Positions 1 to 7,979 of a DNA stretch of 15,000 bases are shown one piece after another (positions within the stretch are counted from its first letter, which is position 1; every line of letters begins with the position of its first letter). Below the pieces are notes generated by a model, which saw only the letters and a list, made by a program, of their open reading frames with translations, did no database searches and had not been told where the DNA came from. The DNA comes from Chrysomallon squamiferum (taxonomy: Eukaryota > Mollusca > Gastropoda > Neomphalida > Peltospiridae), in the NCBI GenBank assembly GCA_012295275.1, contig CM022670.1, positions 8,535,506 through 8,550,505 on the forward strand, written 5' to 3'. A program made the translations under genes and the position numbers.

Positions 1-420
1 AAGATACATACGTAGAAACGTACATATACTAATGATAATAATAGTAAAAGTAATAATAATAATAGTATTAATAATAATATTAACAGTAACAATAATAATA
101 GTATTAATAAAAGTAGTAGTAGTAATAATAAAAATAAAAATAATAATAATAATAATAACAATAATAATAATTGTTATACCATTACTACTACTACTAATAG
201 TAATAATAATAGCAACAACAACAACAAAACAACAAATGAAACAACAGTAATGTAACAGGGAGAGTAATAACAGTAGCAGTATCAGCAGTAAGAGCAGCAG
301 TAAAAAAAATAAGTAAGCGAAAGATACACACACACAAAAAAAAAAAAACCCACAACAGTAATAATAATAATACAACTGTAGTAGTAGTAGTGCTGATAAC
401 AACAACAACAAGTAAATTCT
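1..420. repeat. Degenerate A-rich trinucleotide repeats
   Basis: This stretch is built from imperfect AAT/AGT/AAC trinucleotide runs with a poly(A)/CA patch near 325-350. It gives open frames of repeated Ile, Val or Thr, which are artefacts of the repeat. No gene is visible. By analogy with the later spacers it may lie downstream of another array member to the left, but no EF-hand sequence is present. Confidence 0.85.
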
Positions 421-1020
421 GATGAAATTTAATATTTATTTATCGGCATTATTATTTCGTTTTATCTTCGTTAATTAAAAAGTGAAGCAGTCTGTCATTT
501 ACTATTTATTAATCTGTGTAAACTTTCTCGTGGCAAAGATGAATATGGTAATGTTAAGGATATGAGAGGAAAACTGATTTAAAACCTTTCTATTTTGCAT
601 CCATTTGTGTTAGCTGAAGTGAAAGTAATAACCGTTTTATTTTATAAATTGTTTTATGCATTTTATATCTATCTGTCTATCTATCTATCTAATTAAGATG
701 CATATTTCAAATTTGAAAATAAGTACGTTTTTTGCTCGTATAGTGTTATAGCGGCTCAAAATATATAATAATAATAATAACAACAACAACAACAACAATA
801 ACTATATAACAATAAAAACAGATATAGTAATAACGATATTGATAATAATAAGAACAACAACAACAACAACAACAACAACACAACAATAGTGGTATAGTGA
901 TGTATTTTGGTGTCTGAATAAGCAAATTTTTTAATGATAGTTTTATGTTGTGCTATCGTCCAGTGTTACAAGACATTTTATACAACGTTTTCATCACTTT
1001 TTTCGAAATTTAATATTTCG
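421..1020. other. Intergenic AT-rich spacer with small repeats
   Basis: No gene is visible. The stretch holds an (ATCT)n run at 667-690, an (ATA)n to (AAC)n run at 762-798 and an (AAC)n run at 852-886. The rest is AT-rich sequence that I could not match to other parts of the window. Confidence 0.7.
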
Positions 1021-1058
1021 ATACATTTTAGGTTAATGTTTAGATTTGCAATATATAT

Positions 1059-1061
<3 letters not shown>

Positions 1062-1098
<37 letters not shown>
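1062..1098. repeat. (TG)n microsatellite
   Basis: About 18 uninterrupted TG units. The preceding 30 bases (around 1026-1058) recur at 8875-8905 and around 13477-13502, so this position marks a repeated spacer boundary upstream of copies A, C and D. Confidence 0.95.
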
Positions 1099-1101
<3 letters not shown>

Positions 1102-1233
1102 ATTTGTTTAAAATTTAATAATTTATATTCAGCACTGAATTGTTAATACATATATACATACATACATACATATATTTATTTATAAATAGTAACACATATT
1201 AAGTATATTTATTAGTTTATTTTACATTTTATC

Positions 1234-1420
1234 TGTGTGTGTGTGTGTGTGTGTGTGTGTTATACTCATACACACACGCACACACACACAGAATAATATA
1301 TATACACACACACACGCACTCACACACACAGAATAATAAAATGTAATGTAATATGATAAAGTGCTGTAATCAAAGAACGCTAATAAATTATATATATATA
1401 TGAATGTTTGTATGTATATG

Positions 1421-1464
<44 letters not shown>
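1234..1464. repeat. Compound (TG)n/(CA)n microsatellite cluster
   Basis: A (TG)n run at 1234-1260 is followed almost at once by a (CA)n run at 1267-1290, so the two are complementary and could fold into a hairpin. More CA runs follow at about 1303-1330 and 1432-1463, mixed with TA runs. The CA run followed by gaataata occurs twice (ends near 1297 and 1337), a small internal duplication. Confidence 0.9.
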
Positions 1465-1466
<2 letters not shown>

Positions 1467-1514
1467 TACATTTAATTTATTTTTTTGAATAGTTATATAT
1501 GCTTCCATAAATAA

Positions 1515-1650
1515 AATAGATTGTGTTTCTTAATTTATTAGGTTCTTTGTTTACAGCACTTTATCATATTACATTACTGGCAGAAACATGCAGAAACATG
1601 CTGTATAACAAGGAAGTATATGTATAGTGCGCAGTAGAAATACAGATCAG
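1515..1650 (+). promoter_or_regulatory. Conserved upstream block of copy A, candidate promoter
   Basis: This block is closely repeated upstream of copies B (6731-6860) and C (8981-9115). Shared landmarks are atagattgtgttt, the cagcactttatcat segment, cagaaacatg (a perfect tandem pair at 1581-1600 here) and acaaggaagt. It lies about 240 nt upstream of proposed exon 1. Conservation between paralogues may reflect shared ancestry rather than function, so the promoter role is inference. It could also be part of exon 1. Confidence 0.45.
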
Positions 1651-1886
1651 ATTTCTTCGTTTTTCTTTTATATAAAATCATTTGTCATTATAATAACAGG
1701 TAATGAGTTTGACTTAAGTTTATTGCTCTTCTTTTGTTTTAATGCCCTTCTTTATTTTTTTCCTTTATTAAGAGGGCTTTTTATTTTATTATTATGTTTT
1801 TTGTTTGTTCGTGTCATGTTTTGCTTATTCTTTAATTTTGTTTTTGTTTATTTTTAAACTTTGTTCTTATCACTGTACTCTTACAT

Positions 1887-1992
1887 GGGACACGTGTAGA
1901 GGGTGACGGACAAAATCCCTGCCGGACATAATCACTTTACCGACGTTTTTGCCTTCATCTAATTCAGACCTTCGTTTGCACTTAGTAAACAG
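1887..1992 (+). other. Non-coding exon 1 (5' UTR) of copy A, predicted
   Basis: This is one of the least AT-rich stretches of the region, and it is conserved upstream of B (6894-6998) and C (9373-9477) while the surrounding sequence differs in length. It ends at a good donor, AACAG|GTAAAC. Exon 2 starts at a good acceptor one base before its ATG, so an upstream exon is required. In the frame of that ATG the block carries a TGA near its start and no ATG after it, so it is read as untranslated. It contains the palindrome CACGTG at 1891-1896. The 5' end is not determined; only the donor end is well supported. Confidence 0.6.
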
Positions 1993-2087
1993 GTAAACTA
2001 TTTTAGTTTATTTTATTTATTTATTGCTACTAGTTCAACAATGACAACAATACGACTACTACTAGAACTACTGTTAATATTGCTCTA

Positions 2088-2090
<3 letters not shown>

Positions 2091-2141
<51 letters not shown>

Positions 2142-2443
2142 GATGTTGTTGTTGTTGTTGTTGTTCTTTTTAATTTTATTATTTTTAATATAATTATTTT
2201 TGAATTTAATATTTATTTATTTATTTTGTTAGTTTATTATTTACTTATTATTATTACTGTTATTAATCAATTATTTTATACCATTTATTTTACTGTGATT
2301 TTAAGAACGTGTTCTATCTGCAAAAAAAACCCAAACAACAGCAACAACACAACAGCAAACAAACAAAAGAAAAAATACTTGGTCATTGTTATGGTAACTA
2401 GGTATTTGTTTCTTTCCGAAGTACTAGTACTGTTGTTATTATA

Positions 2444-2502
<59 letters not shown>

Positions 2503-2790
2503 TGTTTTTGTTGTTAATTTTATTATTTTTAACACAATTATTTTTGTTGTTTTTATTTATTTATTTGTTGTGTTATTTTTTATTTACTTGCTATTATTAC
2601 TGTTATTTTATACCTTTTATTTTAATGTGATTTTAAGAATGTGTTCTATCTGTAAAACAGCAAAAACAGAAAAAACAAAACAAACATAACAATGATACAA
2701 CAGCAAACAAACAAAGGTTAAATATACTTGGTCAAGAACTAAACATAGTTATGCTAGTTAGGTGTTGGCTTCTTTCCAAAGCGCGTACTA
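2091..2790. repeat. Tandem duplication of about 350 bp in intron 1 of copy A
   Basis: Two diverged units follow each other, about 2091-2436 and 2437-2790. Each starts with an (ATT)n array (2091-2140; 2437-2501), then GTT-rich sequence, a ttttattatttttaa segment, a tgtgattttaagaa segment, gtgttctatctg, a CAA-rich patch, acttggtca and a final ctttcc segment. Copy C has one such unit (about 9590-9860), so the extra unit is specific to A and explains why its intron 1 (1135 nt) is longer than that of C (757 nt). Confidence 0.75.
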
Positions 2791-2937
2791 CTCGTAATTG
2801 GATAGTAATTGCAGGGTAGCTATTGTTAAAATAACAGTATCTTATAAATATATATCTCCATATATAACAGTTTAATCATAATAATTTTAAGTGAAAGAAA
2901 GTCATAGTGACAGATGTCATTTACAGAACATAAAAAT

Positions 2938-3008
2938 TTTATTATTAATTTTATTATGATTATTATTATTATTACAATTATAATTATAATTATTATTATT
3001 ATTATTTT
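2938..3008. repeat. (ATT)n array near the 3' end of intron 1, copy A
   Basis: Imperfect ATT repeats interrupted by ataatt units, about 120 nt upstream of exon 2. Copies C (10018-10115) and D (13982-14060) have arrays at the same place. Left of it, A and C differ strongly; right of it they are nearly identical. Confidence 0.9.
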
Positions 3009-3128
3009 AATGACATTCATTTTAAATAAACCACAGTTCTACATTATAAAATCATAAATCGTAGTCATCATTTCATACCTCTATTTCTCAAAGGCAACAA
3101 ACCGAAACTTTTTTCCTATTTCCATAGA

Positions 3129-3275
3129 ATGAGTCATCTAACTAAACAAGAACGTGAACAGCACACGATGCGGTTCTTGAGTCTGGACACAGATGGAAAT
3201 GGATATCTTGATATCATGGAACTGGGGGAAATGTTTTTGTCGCTCGGATACAATATTTCTTATTCAGAGTTGAGA
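3129..3275 (+). CDS. Copy A exon 2 (coding), EF-hand 1
   Basis: Encodes residues 1-49, from MSHLTKQERE to the end of the first EF-hand. The acceptor ends at 3127 (tatttccatag) and the donor is GAGA|GTAAGC, phase 0. Only 5 of 147 bases differ from copy C exon 2, far fewer than in exons 3 and 4. Confidence 0.9.
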
Positions 3276-3464
3276 GTAAGCATAATTTATCTGCTGCCTA
3301 TGGGCAGGTACATATTAAAGATCTCTTGATGCTGTTCGAAAAATCAAAAAAACGAGAAATCTTTCTTATTAGCTGTTTTATTCTTAACTGCAGTTTAGTC
3401 ATTCTGATTAAAACGTTAAAATTGTCACGTACGTATTATACATATTTTACATATTATAATTATA

Positions 3465-3509
<45 letters not shown>

Positions 3510-3665
3510 TGTTTCGTTTTTTATTCCATAGGAATATTTTCAAAAAATGGATGCAAACGGCGATGGACGAATTACTCTAGACGAATTCTTAGCGGTAATG
3601 CCAAAAGGCACTCCCAAAGAAGAAAGGAGGTACGTTTAAATTACTTCAAGTTTGAGAATGTGTGT

Positions 3666-3720
<55 letters not shown>

Positions 3721-4211
3721 TGTATTTGTGCAAGCATTACTCTGGACGAATTCTTAGCGGTAATGCCAAAAAGGCACTGCCAAAGAAGAAACAAGGTACG
3801 TTTAAATTACTGGTGACGACTGCAGGTGCCGACTGCAACAATCGTTTGACCTATTCGCTCTATTTTAATGCTCCAGTCTGTGTGTTTGTGTGTGTGCGTG
3901 TCTGTGTGTGAATGTGTGTATGTGTGTATATGTGTCAGAGTGTGTATTTGTGTATATATCTGTTCGTGTATGTTTATGACAAATATCAAATATTAACAAA
4001 TATGTTTTCTAGACTGGACTATATGAAAGAACGCTTTAGAGCATTGGACAAAGATGGCGACGTATTTGTAACGGCGAACGATTATTATCAGGACATGAAA
4101 GGAAGAGGATACGAAATTACTATGAACGACGCCACTGCTTACGTGAAGAAAGTGGACACCAACCGCGACGGGAAAATTGACTGGAACGACTACTTCGCAT
4201 TCAACAAATGA
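3129..4211 (+). CDS. Copy A: intact calmodulin-like four-EF-hand protein, 147 aa
   Basis: Predicted CDS join(3129-3275, 3532-3629, 4013-4211), 444 nt, encoding a small soluble Ca2+ sensor or buffer of calmodulin-like build (calmodulin is about 149 aa). EF1 loop is at residues 20-31 (DTDGNGYLDIME) and EF2 at 56-67 (DANGDGRITLDE); both are canonical. EF3 at 94-105 (DKDGDVFVTAND) has Val at loop position 6, where Gly is usual. EF4 at 130-141 (DTNRDGKIDWND) has the expected ligands. Both C-lobe loops end in Asp, not Glu, which in this family usually lowers Ca2+ affinity. There is no signal peptide or membrane segment. The ATG lies one base inside exon 2 and is shared by A, B and C. All splice sites are GT-AG. 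It could be called a calmodulin or troponin C-like paralogue; the target is unknown. Confidence 0.88.
3467..3510. repeat. (ATT)n array before exon 3, copy A
   Basis: A T-rich ATT run ending 21 nt before the exon 3 acceptor, at the place of the polypyrimidine tract. Equivalent arrays precede exon 3 in B, C and D with different lengths. Confidence 0.93.
3532..3629 (+). CDS. Copy A exon 3 (coding), EF-hand 2
   Basis: Encodes residues 50-81 and two bases of codon 82, with the canonical EF2 loop DANGDGRITLDE. The acceptor is ttattccatag; the donor GGAG|GTACGT ends in phase 2. At 98 nt, skipping this exon would shift the frame. Confidence 0.9.
3659..3720. repeat. (TG)n(AG)n microsatellite in intron 3, copy A
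   Basis: A TG run followed by a short AG run, lying directly between real exon 3 and a partial second copy of it, so it is probably the junction of that duplication. Confidence 0.93.
3736..3795 (+). pseudogene. Partial, frameshifted duplicate of exon 3 in intron 3
   Basis: This repeats the 3' part of exon 3 (from attactctgg to the donor) and continues into the same intron sequence (gtacgtttaaattact). It lacks the acceptor and the first half of the EF2 loop. It has one extra A in the AAAA run (ccaaaaaggc against ccaaaaggc), which breaks the frame. Its donor, ACAAG|GTACGT, is intact and resembles that of copy B. If real exon 3 were spliced with this second donor, the retained intron would give an in-frame TAA soon after 3629, so I take it as a relic. 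Confidence 0.85.
3878..3950. repeat. TG-rich tract upstream of exon 4, copy A
   Basis: Interrupted TG/TGTGTA repeats about 60-135 nt before the exon 4 acceptor. The same position holds TG repeats in B (8236-8291), C (10969-11027) and D (14829-14895). Confidence 0.9.
4013..4211 (+). CDS. Copy A exon 4 (coding), EF-hands 3 and 4 and stop
   Basis: Completes codon 82 and encodes residues 83-147, ending at TGA (4209-4211). The acceptor is gttttctag, with a likely branch point TATTAAC at 3991-3997 that is kept in all four copies (TATTAAT in D). It differs from copy C at about 27 of 199 positions, many of them replacement changes. Confidence 0.9.
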
Positions 4212-4346
4212 GTAGTGATTGAAAAAACAAGTGCCGACATGAAATGAAGCACAACAGAGATTTTTAATCATTCCAGATGACAATTCACTTTTTATTATAC
4301 GTACATGAAATAGATATTTGTGGCTATGGAAACATCTATTTCAGAA

Positions 4347-4352
4347 AATAAA
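4347..4352 (+). terminator. Poly(A) signal AATAAA, copy A
   Basis: A consensus AATAAA 136 nt after the stop codon, in a 3' UTR alignable with those of B and C. Copy C keeps it (11424-11429); copy B has AATCAG at the same place. Confidence 0.7.
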
Positions 4353-5768
4353 TTATTTAAATATTATAGTTATCGAAAAATATTTTTTTAACAGTATGTT
4401 TTCCTAATTTGTTCATACACACACATATCTATCTATAGAAGGACTGTCTATATATATTTCCTCTAACAAAATCTAGTGGTGAAAAGTTTCGTACTAAAAT
4501 TTTCTAATATCTGATTACAATTAGTTTACGAATTAATGCTACATAAGATCTCATGTTCTTTGTATGACAAATATAATTGCTGTAAATAAATTAAAAAATT
4601 TTGGAGGACTATATACATAAATAGTAAGATTTTAAAGAAATATTTCGTTCGTAAATCAGTTTTGTTTTTCTTCCTGACAGAAAACATGTCAGCAGTACTG
4701 TGAGTTGTGCACGTGATAGGACGTATACATTATTATTTCTTCAAAGTTTTTACTTTATAATTAAGGCACGCCGTTCTCTCAGAAACTATGGATCGGCTTC
4801 AACTGAAAAGGAATCACTGTTAATTAGACAGTCATTAAAAAAAATTAAAAACTAAACTATTATGTGTGGATTTGTTCGAATTCATGTTTCAGCCAGCATT
4901 CTCTAATCCTCATTATTAATCAAATTCCCGTTTTTCCTCAATTTCTAGTAAGAAGGTAGAGATAATTATTATTATAAATTCACTAATTAATTAAAAAATA
5001 AATTTTGAGTTGCGTGTCTATTGTATTGTAGAAACACGTTTTTCTTTCTGTTTTCGTAATAAATTCTATTTACACAGAATGTCTTTCACTAGTTTTAATT
5101 ATAGTGACATCATTATTAATCAGACTATAAACAACACCAGTTATATAAATTATGTATTATATGATGTTCAGTTTTTTTTCAGAATGTGGCTGTGTTATTA
5201 TAACACAGTCGTACAATATATTGCACAGAGGGAAACATACACCCGATTACATGACACAGAGGAAATATACACCCTGTAATCTCAGTATTAAAAATACAGC
5301 TTTGACTTCTGCTTCGTTTTGCAGAACGGTAGACACTTGTTATTTTTGATGATTTCGTAATGCACTGTAAATTGTTAGTGCTCGTAATAAGCTAAAACGT
5401 GAGATAAGGTTTCATCAACTGAATACTAAATGACATGATTTTAGAACTCTGGTTGCAGACGTTCTCTCGTTCTTTTCGCTTCTTTAGACTCTCATGATAT
5501 CTGGTTCTATATTCTCCACCTTTTTCTGCAAGTAGCGTAAAAAAAAAGAAATCCTCAGAAATCCTCTTCTCTGTTATATATAAAACAAAATAAAAAAATA
5601 ATAATTATTATTATATAAACTTATCAGTAACATATAACGTTGAATATAATATGCATTCCCATGACATTAAAATACATGTAAAATGAAATGTCTACATAAA
5701 CTGTTCAAAATAAATTACTTACACTAATCCAATGCAATACTGAAATAACGTAGTACTGTAATTTTCCT
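4353..5768. other. A-B spacer, homologous to the C-D spacer
   Basis: No gene is visible. The stretch aligns with about 11430-12790 behind copy C, at roughly 85-90% by eye where compared, including the segments around acaaaatct, gtgacatcattatt and taatctcagtat. A has a small direct duplication at about 5222-5275 (two cacagaggraa...tacaccc units; C has one). Open frames here (for example 5010-5279) are not kept in the C-D version, which argues against coding. Confidence 0.7.
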
Positions 5769-6080
5769 ATTATCCGGCGTCCTGAAATCCGGAAAGACCA
5801 GAAAACCGGAAGTTTTTCCCCACACTATTTTCATAGTTCGAGCGCGAGGGTGGTGTCCTGACCATACCGGAACTACTCTTTCAAGCCGCGTGGCGTTCAT
5901 TCACTCGCCGCATTGTTTACGTGTCGAGTTGTGTATCGACAGTTTTCTTTATTTTTTTTTTTTAATTTAAAAAGTTTATGCCTAATTATTTACGTATTTA
6001 GATGCATTGGTACCAGAAAACCGGATAATCCAGAAATCCGGAATGCCTCAGGCCCCAAGGAGTCCGGCTAATTGGTCCGA
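5769..6080. mobile_element. CCGG-rich non-autonomous DNA element (MITE-like)
   Basis: This stretch differs from its surroundings in base composition and carries seven CCGG sites. Its ends contain repeated tatccgg/aatccgg/aaaccgg phrases, the right ones partly in inverted orientation (ccggataatccagaaatccgg). Such phrases are typical of ends of Tc1/mariner-pogo-type elements. It has no open transposase frame. At this position the C-D spacer instead has about 540 bp of unrelated sequence (12800-13340), with homology resuming at aggtctaaacacaatatcaa. Exact ends and family are not determined. Confidence 0.5.
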
Positions 6081-6489
6081 TACTTGTATCATCTTTCAAG
6101 CGATCAGGTCTAAACACAATATCAAATGAAGTTATTGCAAAATGATAAGCAGTAGAAAAGACCGGATCAATCCTCATCAGAAAAGACATCGTGTTTTATC
6201 TATTCCAACTACTATTGACACTCGATTTCAAAGAGCTCAGTTTTCCGGATGGAATTTATGGCGACTTCTTACATGAAATGTTATCTTTAGATGCTATAAA
6301 GCTATTCTGATTCCAGCTATATGATCACGGTAATCCCGTCTCAACCCAGTTTCCACCAAGGTAAGTGTATATTTTACCACAGCAACGATAAACATCCTAA
6401 CCTAATACACTTCTGCCAGGAAGGTCTACATTTTTTCTTTACATATATTGTATGCCAATTCTTTTACACTGTTTTTGTGTACGTTTGTA
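6081..6489. other. Spacer upstream of copy B
   Basis: No gene is visible. The segment at about 6105-6230 matches 13342-13465 in the C-D spacer (aggtctaaacacaatatcaa; ggatcaatcctcatca). The segment at 6440-6480 (acatatattgtatg) matches 8756-8795 behind copy B, so parts of one ancestral spacer unit recur. Confidence 0.65.
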
Positions 6490-6504
6490 TGTGTTTTTGT
6501 GTGT

Positions 6505-6537
<33 letters not shown>

Positions 6538-6564
6538 GATAGATAGATAGACAGACAGATAGAC

Positions 6565-6658
<94 letters not shown>
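6490..6658. repeat. (TG)n(TA)n(GATA)n compound microsatellite
   Basis: A TG run, a short TA run, then about 30 GATA units (6536-6658) with a few GACA variants at the left end. It is by far the longest tetranucleotide array in the window and lies about 75 nt upstream of the conserved promoter block of copy B. Copies A and C have no such array. Confidence 0.97.
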
Positions 6659-6730
6659 CCTATTTTAAAAACACTGAATATATATATTTACATTTATTTA
6701 TTTAGAATAGTTATATATGTGTCTATAAAT

Positions 6731-6860
6731 AAAACAGATTGTGTTTGTTACTTTATTAGCATTCTTTGCATAGAGCACTTTATCATACATGCAGAAACAC
6801 GTTATCAAACAAGGAAGTGTCATTGTAGTGTGCGGAAGAAACAAAGATAAGATGTTTTTG
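6731..6860 (+). promoter_or_regulatory. Conserved upstream block of copy B, candidate promoter
   Basis: Counterpart of 1515-1650 and 8981-9115, with cagattgtgtttgtta, agcactttatcat, catgcagaaacac and acaaggaagtgt. Here only one cagaaaca unit is present. About 160-200 nt of pyrimidine-rich sequence found between this block and exon 1 in A and C is missing, so the block lies close to exon 1. Confidence 0.4.
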
Positions 6861-6893
6861 TTTCGTTTTTCATTTTGTTCATATCACCGTACT

Positions 6894-6998
6894 GGGACAC
6901 GTGTAGAGGGTGACGGAAAAACTCCTGCCGGACATAGTCACCTTACCGAGGTTTTTGCCTTCATCTAATCCAGACCTTCGCTTGCACTTAACAAACAC
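6894..6998 (+). other. Non-coding exon 1 of copy B, predicted, weakened donor
   Basis: Homologous to exon 1 of A and C, with the CACGTG palindrome at 6898-6903. The last exon base is C, not G (AACAC|GTAAGC against AACAG|GTAAGC in C), which should weaken pairing with U1 snRNA. Intron 1 of B (6999-7541) is short and has no long ATT array. Confidence 0.55.
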
Positions 6999-7542
6999 GT
7001 AAGCTCTATTTTGATTTATTTTATTCTATTCTGTTTTTTATATTTACTACTACTAGTACTACAATGATAACGACTTCTACTGCTATTAGTACTACTACTA
7101 CAACTATTTTTATTATAATTATTATAATTAATATTGTTGTTAATTTTATTTTTGTTATAATTATTGTTCATTTTATTTATTTGTTTGTTGTAATAATTTA
7201 TTATTTACTTATTATTGTTGTTAATTAATTATTTTATATCTTTTCAATCTCTATTTTATTTTATTTTACTGTGATCTTTAAAAACATGTTTTTTTTCCAA
7301 ATCACGCACTACTTGTAATGAGATACCGACTTTGGTAACTATTGGGAAAATAATTTCAAATAAAAGAAGTGCATTTCGAAACATAAAACTTAGATATGTT
7401 TCCGGTATCACCATGTAATTTTATTATTATTCATATTAAATAATAAACAACTTTACACTTTCAAATCATAAACCGTAGCTACCATTTCATATCTCTGTTT
7501 CTAAAAAGAAACATGCCGAAACTTTTTATTTTATTTTAAAGA

Positions 7543-7689
7543 ATGAGTCATCTGAGTAGAGAAGTACGTGAATATCACACATTGCGGTTCTTGAAGTGTG
7601 ACACAGATGGGAATGGATATCTTGATCTCATGGAACTGGGGGAAATGATTTTTTCGCTCGAAAACAATATGTCTTTTACAGAGTTGAGA
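7543..7689 (+). pseudogene. Copy B exon 2, EF-hand 1
   Basis: Encodes 49 residues with a canonical EF1 loop. The acceptor is ttttaaag, weaker than the ccatag of A and C, and the donor is GAGA|GTAAAC. Its FTELR end matches copy D and differs from the YSELR/YSQLK of A and C. Confidence 0.85.
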
Positions 7690-7834
7690 GTAAACATAAT
7701 GTATCAGCTCTCCATGGGAAGTTACATATTAAAGATCCGTTGATTGTCTTCGAAAAAGAGATAAGCGGGAAATCTTTCTCATTACCTGTTTCATCCTTAA
7801 CTGCAGTTTTAGTTGTTTATTCTTATGTGCATAT

Positions 7835-7887
7835 TCTTCTTCTTCTTTTTCTTCCTCTTCTTCTTTTTCTTCTTCTTCTTCTTCTTC

Positions 7888-7940
<53 letters not shown>

Positions 7941-7950
7941 GTTGTTGTTT
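7835..7950. repeat. (CTT)n(ATT)n(GTT)n tract before exon 3, copy B
   Basis: A pure-pyrimidine CTT tract followed by ATT repeats (about 7889-7940) and a GTT run, filling the region before the exon 3 acceptor. The long open frames of Ile, Leu or Phe runs here come from the repeat. Confidence 0.95.
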
Positions 7951-7979
7951 GTTTTTTTCATTGTTTTTTTTCTCCACAG

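Noticed and set aside
1222-1467. Frames rich in Cys-Val or His-Thr repeats (1222-1467, 3660-3911, 3807-3989, 10806-11057, 12339-12663, 14743-14928)
   Set aside because: Translated TG/CA microsatellites with no support as coding sequence.
1887-1992. Coding role for exon 1 (start codon upstream of exon 2)
   Set aside because: In the frame of the exon 2 ATG there is a TGA and then no ATG, and the frame is not kept between A and C because of a one-base length difference.
3532-3795. Alternative longer exon 3 of A using the second donor at 3796
   Set aside because: Reading on past 3629 meets a TAA (gtacgtttaa region) in the retained intron, so it would truncate the protein; the first donor is the consensus one and is kept in all copies.
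3993-4283. Antisense open frames over exon 4 in A, B and C (3993-4283, 8346-8606, 11061-11339) with similar proteins
   Set aside because: They mirror the conserved sense exon 4. Similarity follows from the sense coding sequence, they have no homologous domain that I recognise, and their ends lie in intron or 3' UTR.
5010-5349. Overlapping plus-strand frames in the A-B spacer as a possible extra gene
   Set aside because: The homologous region behind C (about 11930-12210) has insertions and deletions that do not keep either frame.
5998-6189. Minus-strand open frame of 63 codons over the CCGG-rich element
   Set aside because: Short, crosses the element boundary, and shows no transposase motif.
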